Shown: positions 47,580 to 60,009 of the stretch, one piece after another
Position numbering within the stretch: position 1 is the first letter of the stretch
Layout of the letters: the number at the start of each line of letters is the position of its first letter
Origin: Rostrohypoxylon terebratum
Taxonomy: Eukaryota; Ascomycota; Sordariomycetes; Xylariales; Hypoxylaceae
Direction: 5' to 3'
DNA length: 64,000 bases
Assembly (NCBI GenBank): GCA_022497145.1
Contig: MU385869.1
Span: 372,001-436,000 of the forward strand
Position numbers and translations under genes: made by a program
Notes under the pieces: generated by a model
Database searches by the model: none
What the model was told of the DNA's origin: nothing
What the model saw: only the letters and a program-made list of their open reading frames with translations

Positions 47580-48145
47580 ATGAACACGGTATGTACCTGG
47601 CGAGAGAACCAAAGAATCCAAGCAGCGCAAGAAGCTAACCTCTCTTACCCACTTAGGTCAAGTCATTCTGGTATGTGAATCGTAATGATACGTCACCCCA
47701 ATGGATCATGCCGTTGATTGTTAATGCCATTGTCTAGGATGGGCTGGGGTTCCCTCTGTCTTGGTATGTACTCAATGTACTCGCCGACACTTACGTCGGT
47801 GAAGAGCTTTACTAACATAAGCAACGTGTAGCTGGCGGAGGTGCGTACTATTTTGCGAAGAAGAGCATCAATGCCGACAGAGCCGCGCGCCTTGAGGAAT
47901 CCCGCCGAAAGAAACAGATGATCGAGTCCTTAGAGAATTCCAGCAATGCGTCAACGACGGGAGGTTCGAGCGGCAATGGCCACCCAGCTCGAACTGATAC
48001 AGCCGGTTCTCCAAGCCAAGAAGCGAGCAGCGATCCAGCTCCAACTAGACATGCTCCGTCTACAGAAGGACAACAAGTGATAGAGAAGAGCAAGTACGAG
48101 AGTAGTGTGCCGTTTACGAGTCCGAAAGGCGATCGCTTTTCTTAG
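47580..48145 (+). CDS. DUF4748-type small mitochondrial protein built from micro-exons
   Basis: Short single-span membrane protein of a fungal family of unknown role, thought to be mitochondrial. Four exons of 9, 14, 26 and 314 nt (47580-47588, 47657-47670, 47738-47763, 47832-48145) give 120 residues: MNT, VKSFW, MGWGSLCL, then AGGGAYYFAKKSINADRAAR. Every donor is GTATGT and each acceptor is TAG, so the structure is convincing despite the micro-exons. The first ~25 residues form one Gly/Ala-rich hydrophobic helix followed by positive charges (KKSINADRAARLEESRRKK), i.e. an inner-membrane-like anchor. The rest is Ser/Gly/Pro-rich and disordered, ending SSVPFTSPKGDRFS. The family assignment is from pattern recall; function unknown. 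Confidence 0.8.
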
Positions 48146-48832
48146 TCGTCGGTAGCTGGTGGTGTGTCTATACGTTCGTGACAAGAATATAACAAATTCT
48201 GTGTATACAATTTGGTATTGAAAAGGAGGAGATAATGAAGGCTAATACTCTACTCCCAAATCACCCTCATAGATGTGGTCCGGTTGGTACTGATTATGAG
48301 ATTTTATGTGTCAGTATGCGCCAGGTGCAATTGCAAAGGCGCACGGCGTCTGAGCAACAATGGTAATTTCTCCATGAAAACTAAGCTCCCTATTCATCTG
48401 TCCCGTAAAAGTGTAGGAGTGGGAGCTTAGTGAGTTCAACATTGAAGTCATAATTCAAGATATGAAGCAACAGGCGAAGCCATCAAAACGGCCTCAAATA
48501 CCGTCGGCGAATGTCTTGAATGATATTTTCTGTAATGGGAATAGCCTGTCTTATGTACAATAGTGGGGATACGGGAGCATTTTATCCAGCGCCCGAAAGC
48601 CGCTGCCTGACAGCTGATGGAACCATGGAAGCTGCAGGGTTGTGCCAAAACCAACTTTTGAACCAATTAAGTTAGCGCCTTATGCTGTAGATTCCACCAC
48701 GATTCTTCTCCAGATCATCAATTTCATAATCACCATAACCACCATAATCATTATAATCATTCAACTATCCAAATCCGAGAGCATGCGTTGATGCGCACTA
48801 ATCACGTCGTAATTATTCTATTTCTATAAAAA
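48146..48832. other. Intergenic region
   Basis: 687 bp between two plus-strand genes. Imperfect tandem of CATAAYCA words near 48728-48762 (ATCACCATAACCACCATAATC and relatives). Contains 3' UTR of the upstream gene and promoter of the CID/SR gene; no other gene. Confidence 0.45.
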
Positions 48833-50600
48833 ATGGCGTCGCCCCAGCTAGCCATAGCTAAAGTCTCATTCTCCGCCGTTCTTCTGCGACCAGATCCGAC
48901 ATCATGTTCCCGCGGCGAGATCGACGAGTTTCTCCAGCTACTCGACGCGACCATCTCGCGATGCTCTCCACCCAATGTTCAGGTTTGAGCAACACAATTC
49001 TCTGAAATTTGGTATCTTGTGCGACAGCTAAACGGTCGACACATAGAAATGCAAGCAATGGATATTAAAGAACCTGGTCCAGTCCTCGGCCAGGATCACC
49101 GCCTTAGGGAAATATCTGACGGCTTTGACCAAGTCCTACTCCCTGGATATCGCCGCCAGCAGGCAAGCGCGTGAGCCTTCTTCGAAACGAAAACGCCTTC
49201 ACATCCTCTATATTCTGAGTGATGTGTTGTACCATGTCCACACCCGGAATCGCAGTTCCGACTTCGCAGAGAAGCTAGAGCCATTCATTCAAGACCTCGT
49301 TCGATTCGCCGCAGCCTTCTCAAACTGCCCGAAGCACATCAAGAAAGTAACAGACCTCGTAAACGTCTGGGCCGAAAAGCGCCATTTCCCCCAACCCTTA
49401 ATACAGAAGCTCCGTACAACTATCAAGGATGCGCCAGATACTGCTACTACAGGCGACGCGTCCACCAATTATGCCCCGGCTTCGGGCACGAAATCCTCGA
49501 AAGAAACCCCATTTATCATGCCAGCTATGCATGGTGACGCGTCTGTATCATGGTACGATTTACCTGCTGCAAATTGGTTACCTGTCATAGAGCCCAATTC
49601 AACCAGACCAATGAATCCGGACATGATCAAGCCTCTACAACTTACCGCAGGCCCTGCGGAGGAACGCCTGATCAAAGCCGTCCAGGATTTACTTGCTGAC
49701 GTAGATCGTATCTACAACAAAGACCACCGCGATATGGATCGATCCACTGAAGACATTGATCAGTTAGGGCAACGAGTTGTGTTGGATGAGATTACCGGTG
49801 ACGTTATCGATGGAGAGACATATTACGGTTGGTCACGCGCGTTTTGCGAGAAGATGAAGCAGCGCCGCAAGAAAGCTTCAAGCACTGGAAATGGCTATCG
49901 TGGACGCAGTATATCACGATCTCGTTCAGACTCACGAAGTTCCTCTCGCGACTCGTCGCGACCTGCTTTTAAGCGACGACGAGTATCCAGATCTGTCAGC
50001 GAAAGCAGAAGTAGGAGCCGGAGCCGAAGCCGAAGCCCTCGGCGAAGTTACAGCAGAGAGCGGCGCCGACCGAGATCATACAGCAGGTCAAGGTCAAGGT
50101 CTCGTTCACCCTCTAGAGAGCGGAGGTATAACCGGTCCCGCTCCCAATCTCAGGGACGGAATTCGCCGCCTCCACGGCCTTACGATCCTCCTTACTATGC
50201 CGGCTCAAACGGAAAACAGCAGTCCAGCTTTCCAAACCAACCACCACATCTGAACCCGAACCAGCCATACCAACAACAAACGCCACCATTCCCCCAGCCC
50301 TTTCCCCCGCTTCCCATGGACTCAGGTCAGTATATGGTACCACCGCCTCCGCCCCCACCGCAGAATTATCAAGGACAATGGCCGCCGCCACCACCGCCTC
50401 CGGTTGCCGGCATACCACCAAACATGCCACCGAACTGGATTCAGAACATGGCAGCGGGCGGATGGCCGTCACACCCACCTCCCGGAGGACCCCCACAACA
50501 GCAAGGAAACGGCTTCCAGCAGTACGGCCGAGGCGGAAGGGGTGATTACCGTGGACAAGGGTATCGTGGGGGTTGGGATCACAGGGGACGTGGTTGGTGA
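48833..50600 (+). CDS. CID (RPR) domain, SR-rich RNA-processing protein (CHERP-like)
   Basis: Probable nuclear pre-mRNA-processing factor. Two exons (48833-48982, 49047-50600) give 567 residues. Residues ~20-150 form a CID-type helical domain (KCKQWILKNLVQSSARITALGKYL, RLHILYILSDVLYHV, FIQDLVRFAAAFSN), which in other proteins binds the RNA polymerase II tail or partner peptides. A conserved central block follows (VSWYDLPAANWLPVIEPNS, MIKPLQLTAGPAEERL). Then come a dense Arg-Ser region (~320-400), poly-Pro/Gln stretches, and an RGG-type tail (GRGGRGDYRGQGYRGGWDHRGRGW). The order CID, then SR, then Pro-rich resembles CHERP and SR140-type spliceosomal proteins, but no SURP or G-patch domain was noticed. 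Donor is GTTTGA, less common. Function inferred. Confidence 0.82.
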
Positions 50601-52317
50601 TTGAGGAAGTGTGGTGTTAAAAATCAATTTCCTCTGCTCAGTACCACGTTTTAGTATGAGACAGGCGTATCGCCTTGCATAATACACAAGATTCGAATTG
50701 ATACCTCTTTAGCCTCTTCACTAGTCCTGCAACACCTGTGATCTCTTCGACGACCAATGATCGTAAACCCAACTCAGCCTACCCTCGCTTTGGCAGCTTA
50801 CGTAAATCGCTAGTTTCATCCTCCGTCGGCTCTCTCGCCTATTGAATAAGTCCCATCCACAATACCTACGACCCTCACTCGCCAGATTTCCTCTAAACGT
50901 AAATATCTGCAGGTACTATGTAAGGGACGCCATCAAGTGGGGGGTCGCAAAAAATCGCCATCTCAAGCCCATCAAAATCAACCATCACCGCCAAAGATCA
51001 TCGTTCGTAAAACCGGCTGCCCCTCTTCTCCCCCTCACTCAGCCAATTTTTCTTTTCCCGGCTCGTCATGTTCCTTTCACCGCCAAGTCTGAAGATACAC
51101 AATCTCCTGGAGTAGTTAGCTGAAAATTAAATTAATGTGTCGAAATAAAAAAAAATAAACATCTTGCATACCTAGTAGATCTGTATGATACATTATATAT
51201 ATAATATATGTAGGTAGGTATCTATTAATATACGTCTAATATCATGATGGGCATGAAAACTGTTTGATCCCCCCTGCATACCTAACTTTTAGGTACGTGC
51301 AGTATACATCCATAGTCTGAATGCAAGGCCACGTTCATTCGCAGTAGCCCACATCTATGCGTGTCTACAACTAATATGTATGTTAGAAAGTCATACAGGA
51401 GTATGCATGTCGATGACTATATATGTGAGTGCGGCTACGATCATTTGCTCCCAATCAAGTTGCAGAATTCCCAAAACTCACCACTTACATCTCATTCGCC
51501 TACAACGCCTCCCTAGATTACGGTAGGTACACACTATATCGTAGACGACATCGAACATGAATGGAGCTGTTGCCGACACCAACATCTCCCTCACAAACCG
51601 CACACACAGAGACTATTTTTTTTTCTCATTATCTCTTTCATTGCCGTTATAAGGTATCTTTTGATATCTATTTGAGCCAGATATCGATGAAGTACCGGCT
51701 CTTTCCGGCCTGCCATAAAAATAGCTCAAGCCTAGATGCTCTCTTGAAAATGTTGGGATCGGGGGAAATTTGCTATGCTATCTACGTGCTATCTACTTTG
51801 GTGGGTGGGCGGTGGCTAGAACGTAGCGATGCTGCCAGGCATTCGTGTTGCGAGCAAGCAGTTTCATGTTCCAAATTATCAATGAACCAGGCGAGTCTTG
51901 TTTTTGACATGTCTGCGCCGTACCATTCGACCCTCCTCGAGGTGGCTATGTCCATTGGACGAGCACCCGTTTCCATTACATGCCACTAACATTTCACGCC
52001 TTTAGAAAGTGCGCGATCCTATTCCTTTTCCTACAAGCTTCTTTTTCTGCAAAGACCTAGGTCAAGCGATGAGCTGACTCCTAACACCAACACATAGTGC
52101 ACACCTTGATGCAGAAATAGATCCGCAGCCCCCCAGCTGCTGGATGCTTTGAACGTAGCTGACCTAAATTCAACTGACGTAGTCTTCGTAACCATGAGGA
52201 TGACAAGTCAACGTGGGTCTTAGACGTCGATACCATCTTGATTGCAACGTATGAAGGGACCGCTCATTATCTTGCGTATAATAAGAACCCAATGACTCGT
52301 CTTCAGAGATGTTCATC
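50601..52317. other. Convergent intergenic region
   Basis: 1.7 kb between the CID/SR gene and KAP104 stops. AT-rich stretch with a TATATATAATATATG palindrome near 51195-51210 and TAGGTAGGTA words. A 142-codon frame at 51561-51989 looks random. No gene supported. Confidence 0.45.
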
Positions 52318-55300
52318 TCAAAAGGCGTAGGTTGTTCGTAGAGTCTGCTGGTCTTGTGGCTCGAGTTGGCCAAAAAACTGGTCGAACTCGGGTATAATTT
52401 GACGGTATATACCAATAGCCTACACTATCATTAGATTTCTTTCATTCCATTACTGTAAATATCCAGACACGGCTACTTACCTTCTGAAAATCCTCGTGCA
52501 GACCATTCTTAGTCTCGCTACGCAACTTCAAGTCTCTATATCGGGCGATTGAAGTAAAGAAGTGTAGAAGTGATTTCTCCATCGCCATAGGGTTCTTCTC
52601 GACGATAGCGGTAAACCCTCGGAACGCGGTTGCCTTCTCGTCAGATGGATCAACCTCATCCATAGAAGTGAGGAAATCCTCGGCAAAGTTGGCTAGGTGA
52701 GGCGCCAAAAGATCTCCATTGCCTAGTCCAAGGCGACCCAAAGCAATCGCGGCGTTTTCAGTGACCCCCTTAGGGATACCAGGGTTAGTGACAATCGCGA
52801 GGAAACTCTGGAACAGTTCAGGCACGTAAGGGGCCATGTCAGATTTGTGTCGAATCGCAATCTCTCCGGCGGACCAGCAAGCATTGTTGACTGCTCCAAA
52901 TCCGCTATCGATGTCCTCATCAAGTACACCGTCCAAGTCCAGCTGTGTCAGGAGGATGGGGAAGATGTTTGGCAACGACGGTTGCAACTGTTCAAACACA
53001 TACTTGGCGCAATCTCCGAGGAGCGCATACGCTGACTGTCGGACCTCATCGGCAGGATCTTTCATACAGAATGTGAGGAGTTCGAAGAATGCGGGTTGCG
53101 ACTCCTGGACAAGCTGAGCGGACTTCGCTGGATCGAGGGCCTGGATGATGGCACTAAGAAGATCCAAGCTGGTGATCAAGAAGTCCTTGTCGGGCGCGTC
53201 AAGAGATGGGTTGTCTTGCAAGGCAATAGATGCCTCTAAATTCTGGTGGATAATAACGACGCATCGTAAAAATATGGGTTGCGCATAAGGGGTGAATGCA
53301 TCATTCAATGCCATCGCAACATATGATAAACATTCCAACAAGGGGAATAGTTCGCGTGATTGGTCGGGGACCTTTGTCCATCTCTCGATGAGAGCCGGCA
53401 TCAGTTCGTTAACGAGATCGGGTCGGGCTAAAACCGGACCAATGTGCTCGGCTAATGTTTGGACACAGTCGTAGAGGATGTACATGTTGCGATCCTTGAA
53501 CTTCTTAAAGCATTTGACGTACTGCTGGATAATAGGAAGGCTGTAGGGCTCCAATCTCTTTCCCGCCTTCTCTTCGAGATTCGCAAAAGCCGATGCGCCG
53601 GCCTCTTGAACTTTCTTGTTGCTGTCCAACATCTTCGTTAAAATACCTTCCATCATGGGCTCGAAGAAAGCCTGCTTGTCAGCAGGCTCTGTCAAATCCG
53701 CAGCCCAGGAAGAATAACGTCCCAACGTCCAACACGTAATTTGGCGGACTACGGGCTCCGGGTCGTTCAAAAGGGAGATCAAGTAAGGCACCAATTGAGG
53801 TAGGTGAGGCGTAACGACGTTAAGACAACCTTCCGCGACAGCACCCAGCGCAAGTACGGCAGCCTCTCGGTATGGCCAATCGGTGTGTTTCAAATTCTTA
53901 GTTAGGTACGGGAGAATGGACTCGAAAACCGGGTCTCTGAAGTCGCGGGCGAAAACATCTAATGCAGCTGCTGAACACTTGCGTAGAGTCCATCGCTCAT
54001 CCGGGTTGGCATCGTCGCCATCTTCAAAGTCATCGATCTCACCTTCCTCAAGATCATCATCCATACTAGCCAATTTCTCATATGCGTTACCATTCTGAGC
54101 GGCATCCGCAGATCCCTCTCCATTGGCCTGTCGCGTCTGCGACTTCTTTGCAAATTGAGGTTTGATGTCCTTTTCCAAATCCTCCTCATCCTCGTCATCG
54201 GATGCGCCGCCTAAAAGGGCAATATCCTCGGCACTATACACCATACACTCGAGGAGGACTGGGACGATCTTGCTGATATAGGGGCTCAATGAGTGCCAGA
54301 GATGCTCGTGCTCGCCAACTGTAAGCCAGAATTCGGCTGCGTCAGTCGCTAGATCCTCATCGTCGCTCTGCTGTTGAGTAATGATGTAATCAACAAGACC
54401 AGGAAGGTGAGGTTGGATCTTGTCTGGGCGAGACTCTACAAGCTGGGCAAACGCTCTGCAAACTTGTCTTCTCACGTCATTGTTGTTGTCGGACGCCAAG
54501 GCAAATAGATGCTGGAGCAAGTCGTCGATAGAGTTGAGCATAGCCTGAGACTTGCGGGCTGTGAAAACGTTGATGGCAGTCAGAGCAGAGGCGCGAACTT
54601 TGGGTAAAGGACTCTTAGTGGCCTGGATTAACTTCGGGAGGATGAAGTTCATAGGTCGTTCGCCGTTCAACTCGCGCTCCAACATTTTTGTGTTGTCTTC
54701 ACAGATCTTGGCCATAGCCGCCATAGCACCCTCCTGCGCCTCATTTGAATATTGGCCATTCTCATTACCAATCATCTTCAAAAGTTCTGGCAACAACTCA
54801 GGCCAGCTCATAATTCCGCCTCGACGAATCATCTCAGTCGCGATCACTCCTGCATAATTGCGAATCTGCGAGTTATTATCCTGCAAACACAAAGGAATAC
54901 CTAATTTAATCAGCGCGATGCTGCTGTCGGGCATTCGTTTAGAGCCTGGTTTGATGTTGTTCTTCAACATGATTGCGGCCGAAGATCGTATAAGGAAGTA
55001 GTCCTCGGGCGAACATTGTAAGCCATTAGGAGGCTCTGCACTAGAGAACAGATACACAAGGTAGTTGTTGATATCGGGAGATGATTTCGCTTGCGTTAGC
55101 ATCTAAACAGAAAAAAGCTGATGTCAGTCAAGTTACCAGAAGTTTGAACGAGGCAAACTACAACAGTCGCCTATCCAAATTATATAGGGGTATAATTTAT
55201 GATATCACAAGTGTCTTACAATCTCAGCTTGTTTTTGCGCAGCTTTGTCGAAGCCGCTGAGAGAGTCCTTGAGACAAGCAGCGAGCGTGCTCAAGGACTC

Positions 55301-55321
55301 GGGCGAAGGTTGCCACGCCAT
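52318..55321 (-). CDS. KAP104: Transportin / karyopherin beta-2 (Kap104)
   Basis: Nuclear import receptor of the importin-beta family that carries PY-NLS cargoes such as RNA-binding proteins and is released by Ran-GTP. Three exons (55220-55321, 52481-55102, 52318-52419) give 941 residues, standard for transportin. Exon 1 encodes MAWQPSPESLSTLAACLKDS. HEAT repeats run throughout (LIRSSAAIMLKNNIK, NYAGVIATEMIRRGG, DNNNDVRRQVCRAFAQLVES). The acidic H8 loop is present (EDIALLGGASDDEDEEDLEKDIKPQF, DDDLEEGEIDDFEDGDD). The late repeat DGVLDEDIDSGFGAVNNACW and the spliced C-terminus AIGIYRQIIPEFDQFFGQL fit Kap104. Intron 1 GTAAGA...TTTAG and intron 2 GTAAGT...TGTAG both keep phase 0. Confidence 0.95.
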
Positions 55322-58300
55322 GGTGGGCGGCGGGGCAGGTTAGTGTTAGAGATGTGCACTTATCGCAACTCAACTTCGAAAATGAATTGCTTGAAGATTG
55401 CTTAAAGTCTTTGGAGGGAGAGAAAAGAGGAAGGGTAGGCGGGGGGAGTGGGGAGTAAGTAAATAGGTAGGAAAAGAAGTTGTTTAAGTGTCGATTGCCA
55501 GTAGTCACATCGGTTCTGGAGATGGTGGGGTCCAAGGTAAAAAAGATGGACTAGCTGGTGTTGAAAATTGATGTGGTTTTACTTGGAAGTGTGCCCAGGA
55601 CCCAGGTGGTAAAACGGTGGTACTGGTCGTAGGGTACTGGCTGACTGGCCGTACGGCGTAGACTCGTAGACTGGTAGACTGTAGTGGTGGTAATGGTACG
55701 GTACAATGCCTAGTAGCAATGGTAAGATCCTTGGAAGGGAAATTCGGTAAAAATAATAATAATCTGTAATAATGACAGACTAGTAGGTAAGAGGTAAGAG
55801 GTAAAAGGTAAAAAATGTTAGTTAACGAAGTAAGGTTAAGGGAAGGTTAAGAAGGTTAGGTGGTGTTGATCGTCTTCCTCTTAATAGGATTCGTCTCTTA
55901 TACCGTTGGTTTTTTTCTCCTTATTGAAGAAAAAAAATTCCTTTAGATCTTTGGCTTTGATGATACTTCTAATCCGATTATCGCGACGATATAGAAAGGC
56001 GGCAAATGACCTGTTGCGATCGACTTGGCCTGTTTTTTTTTCCCTGGTTGTGGTTTGCGAGGGGACGGGACACTGGACGCAAGATGCAGGACGAGGACCG
56101 TGACCCCAGTTCCGGTTACTTGAGCCTGGAGGTCCTTGATTGAATCCTCTTTTAGGAAAAAAAAAAGTTCAATGGTGGGGTGCGTCTGATAGGTGAATTT
56201 GAATTTGATAGGTGTTGTAGTTACTAGGGAGGTAGTGGGTGTGTTTCTACCACAGTACGTCTTGCTAGCTCCTTTTAGAAGTGCGAGGCGTGGATAGTAG
56301 GTACATGTGCTCAGGTGGGCGTATTAGAATTTAGATGGGACTCTGACTTTAAAGGGTGTCCATTACTAGCGTCCATAGGGCAAGCACGTTAACCACACTA
56401 TGTTCTTAGCGCATAGTCGACACGCCTGCTAGGCATGTTGACCCATTAGAAAGAGCGCTTTTGTCAAAATTAATAGAGTCAAACTTTCCAGTTCAGAAAG
56501 CTTTGGTAGAAATCGAGAAAGCGCGATATTCCGCTACCCCGTTATGTGTATCTTCGTATCTTCACGTGCAAAGATAGGTATCCAAGTAGTATGTAAGCAG
56601 GTAAGTCACGGGGGTATTATGCATGTGTATAAAATACGTGCCAAGGCCATATGTTCATGTAACCAGACCTCAATATTAACTGGCAGAATTATAAGTTCCC
56701 CAAATGTTTCTTCTTTTTTTAATGTTGAGCTCCGTTATAATGCCTTAAAATAGATCAAGGTAGATCGATGGAACGTCCCCTGAAGATGAGATTCAGTTTG
56801 GCTTAGAATTTATTATCATCTTCATAATGATGGCCGATATACATAGCTTGTTTAGCTGGCTGATATGACCAATGACCACCAAGTCGCAGAAAACGGATAC
56901 CGGATGCTTAAACAGGGAAGTTGAAAGCCAACCAACTTTCGGCAGGCCTAAAAAAATCAGGGACTCGAACCTGTTCGTTCCAGGTTCCTCCAGGGGGAAG
57001 AAGTAGAGCCTTCTACAAGCAGCATGCGAAGGAACCCTCAGGCTTGGACTGGGATCTATCCAAGCTGCCCAGGCCTTTGTGTGCTGTCAGCACTATTCGT
57101 CGTAACCTGCTAACCTGCAAGGCGCCAAGTCAAACCAGAATACGAAATATGCATACGTATGAAAACTATAGTAGCTGTTAAGATGCCACGCACAATTACC
57201 ATCTGTGAAACCAGCATCAATATCCGCGTGGTACTGAGTCAAACAGCTTCTAAAGACAACCCCTAAAGACAGTGTGAATGCAGGACAAAGGGTACGGTCA
57301 GCAAAGTCTGCAGCTTGTATCGACAGCAACGCCCCCATGCAGAGGGGGGGTACATCGACGAAATGGATGACTAGGTGTCCTTCAATGCCTCCATATCTTT
57401 CTTCGAGATGCCTAAATGTAAAGAGTTGCCAATGGCTTAGGGAACACTATAACAGAATCAAACGATCCTTTCGTAAGACATCGCCCCGCAGTCGACCTCA
57501 TTATTTCTACCCCTATAGGGGCTTGTCAGCAGAAAGAAGTTCCACAGTAGAGGCCCCCAGTATCACGGAATTTGTTTTTGCTACCAAGCATGCATGTTCC
57601 ACCCAGATACGGGCGACAACCAGATGACCGGGCGCTATAAGTTTGTTACAATTCTTCAAGCCACTTTGATGGCGGATGTCGTGTAACTCGGGGATCTACA
57701 CAGGAGGTTAGATGACCCGCCGGCTTTAGGTAGAGCCTTGCTTAAACCATATGTGTCATAGACCTGAGGTGGTTGGGTTGCACATGTGGTGCTAGAGGTT
57801 CAAGGGCTCCAAACTCATGCAGATAACCACCCGAGATGCCGAGTCGCTGAGCAAGCGCTATTCAAGAGAGCAGCAGGGCTATATAGTTCGTCATAGAGGC
57901 GTCTGAAAGGGATTTTTTTAGGCGTATATCAAGTAATGCAGCCTGATATGTAGCCTATGTGCTCTATGTGCTCTATGCATTGAATCTTGAGCCCAGATTA
58001 TGTCAATAAATTTGGCCATAATCGGAATGCTTCAATTAGATGAGGTTTGCGCTTAATGTTACTCAACCACCAAATAGTATATGGCAGAGTAGTGAGATAG
58101 GGGGCCCAGAAGTGTGGCTTCTCACAGGACATCGATATCGATAGTAAAGTGTGTCAATCGACTATTTACCTAGAGGACAATTTACCATAGTAGCACCATG
58201 AAGCTCGTAGTGTCTTTACCTCATAGTGTCAATAAGTGCAAGGCCTGTTCAAACATTCCAAGGTCGGCAGCCAAGCCCTTCTTGTAATATCGTAGAGGTC

Positions 58301-58631
58301 ATCTTAGATAAAGATGGCAAGAGGCCGATATATGTCCCTGTCAAATCAAGAAGATATCCGCCACCCATGCTCATTGGGGACAAATGGTCAACTCATTCCA
58401 TTGACTCGATGTCAATGCAACTAGTATGTCTCGAAGGAAATGTTTGACTAATTTCTCCATTTGAATCGACAAACCCCTAAACACTCAAGTTTGCGTACTT
58501 CATGCGAGTCGAACAGCGCAGGCGCATCATCTCGTATGAATATCGATTTCGAGAATGGAGATCTCAGCTGACGCTGCTAATGTCGTTTTGTCATATAAAA
58601 AAAGTTGGACGACGAAGTTGACATCACTGGA
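55322..58631. other. 3.3-kb gene-poor region upstream of KAP104
   Basis: Holds the KAP104 promoter on the left and the PAC4 3' flank on the right. Low-complexity features: GGTAAGAGGTAAAAGG tandems near 55788-55815, A-runs at 56157-56166. A box-B-like GGTTCGAGTCC followed by a T-run is present on the minus strand near 56950-56980 but no tRNA folds around it. Open frames (56921-57181, 57274-57627) look random. No gene supported. Confidence 0.45.
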
Positions 58632-59141
58632 TCATGGCGTGCCCGTCCCATTAGGCAAATCACCTGGCGGTTTAATTACGCCCTGCAGCTTCTCGAATGA
58701 GACTTCGACAATTTTTTTCAAGGCCTCCATCTCTTCTTCCACCGTTCCACCGAGTCCAGTACTAGCAAAGCTGATGGAATTGCCAACATAGACGGGCATC
58801 TGCGTCTTCCTAGCCAGAATCTTGGCCAATCTAGTTGTGAACTCTATTGTTGGTTCCACAGAGTAGATTGTGGTTGAAAGTGGTTGATTCGGATTATATT
58901 TCTATGATGGGGTATGTCAGTCAGTTGCATTATGAACCTGGCTCAAAAGGAAGCATACGTCGGGTAAGGCATAGACGAAAGATCCCATTGGTGCAGCATC
59001 ATCTGGGTCATCCACTGCCATTGTCGTGACGAATAAAAGTATAACCTTTGCCTTGATGGTTAGACGCAGATGAATCTTCGTGTCTAAGGACCGTGGTAAG
59101 GGGAAGGAGAGCTGTATTGGTTCATCGATGGCTGCTTCCAT
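58632..59141 (-). CDS. Proteasome assembly chaperone 4 (PAC4-like), apparent frameshift
   Basis: Small chaperone that pairs with PAC3 to order alpha subunits of the 20S proteasome. Two exons (58959-59141, 58632-58902). Exon 1: IQLSFPLPRSLDTKIHLRL, then MGSFVYALPD before donor GTATGC. Exon 2 opens after CATAG with KYNPNQPLSTTIY, the conserved continuation. The equally conserved VEPTIEFTTRLAKILARKT and VYVGNSISF lie one base out of frame: around 58857-58866 the minus strand reads TACTCTTGTGGAACC where TACTCTGTGGAACC would join them. Total coding length is therefore 3n+1. No splice choice seen repairs this. Explanations: a sequencing indel, a recent inactivating insertion, or recoding. Both halves otherwise look intact, favouring sequence error. 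Divergent from the methyltransferase gene. Confidence 0.75.
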
Positions 59142-60009
59142 TATGCAGGCGTTTTTAGTGACAGGGGGTTAATGAGTTCAGTTGACTCTGAGTTTGTATT
59201 GTCCGAACAAGAATTCGCATAAATTCAATTGACCAAACACCGTTGAATACCTGGGAAACTTGAGATGTGTTGATTGGTTTTTCAGGGTGCTGAAATAGAG
59301 AATCGACAGTTTATAAGTGTTCACTAGGTAAGCTCTAACGTTGTCGTTTTGTTTTTCATATTTCATAGGAAGTTAGGCGGCAAGTGTGAAGTTGAGTCTA
59401 TTTGGTCTATTTGATGGAAACAGAAGTCGAACCCCACGTCCGTGGGAAAGCCCACCCACTACCTGCTACGTAGGCGGTAATTACGTATCATTGGATAGGG
59501 CCCTAAGATGGCAGCGATTTCCTGGATTTATAGGTACGTACTTCACTAGAGAAGGCACAATTGCGCGCAATTTGGACAGTCCAGACAGTCTTAACTTTAC
59601 CTACCCAACCTTGAAATAATTCTATGTCCGCTAGACGGCAGTTGTAGAAGGAATCTTGAATCTTTCAACTCCTCCCATCTTCACTACATATATCAAATTG
59701 AGTGCATATTTCCGCGCTCATTTCACCATGAGATTCGCCTAATTGCCATCTTCAATATTCTTGCAAGATGTGCTGGGGCTAGTAGAGTTGCTTTAGTTTC
59801 CTTCGATTCTTTAAAATCGTGTGCCCCTCAGCCCGGAGATATTCACCCCACCATTCTTATTGGGACTCATGACTTGGAGCTTTTCCAACTAGGTCTCGAG
59901 TCAACGATTATCTAAGTCCATCAAATAATCGTCTTACAATTTCTTCTTTGTATACTTTTACTTATTTCCCCTTTTCTTGCCTACCAGAGCCTGTAGCCAA
60001 ATCGCTGAC
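59142..60009. promoter_or_regulatory. Divergent promoter region (PAC4 / methyltransferase)
   Basis: 868 bp between divergent starts. A pyrimidine-rich leader (CTTTTACTTATTTCCCC...) precedes the plus-strand ATG. No other gene supported. Confidence 0.5.

Noticed and set aside
51561..51989. 142-codon plus-strand frame between CID/SR and KAP104 genes
   Set aside because: No domain, biased low-complexity start, overlaps antisense frames equally well; reads as random convergent 3' DNA.
56950..57060. Minus-strand GGTTCGAGTCC box B followed by a T-run, tRNA-like
   Set aside because: The T arm has only two to three proper pairs and no acceptor or anticodon stem can be drawn; not a tRNA.
57274..57627. 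117-codon frame in the gene-poor region
   Set aside because: Arg/Ser/Thr-rich random-looking sequence without motifs.
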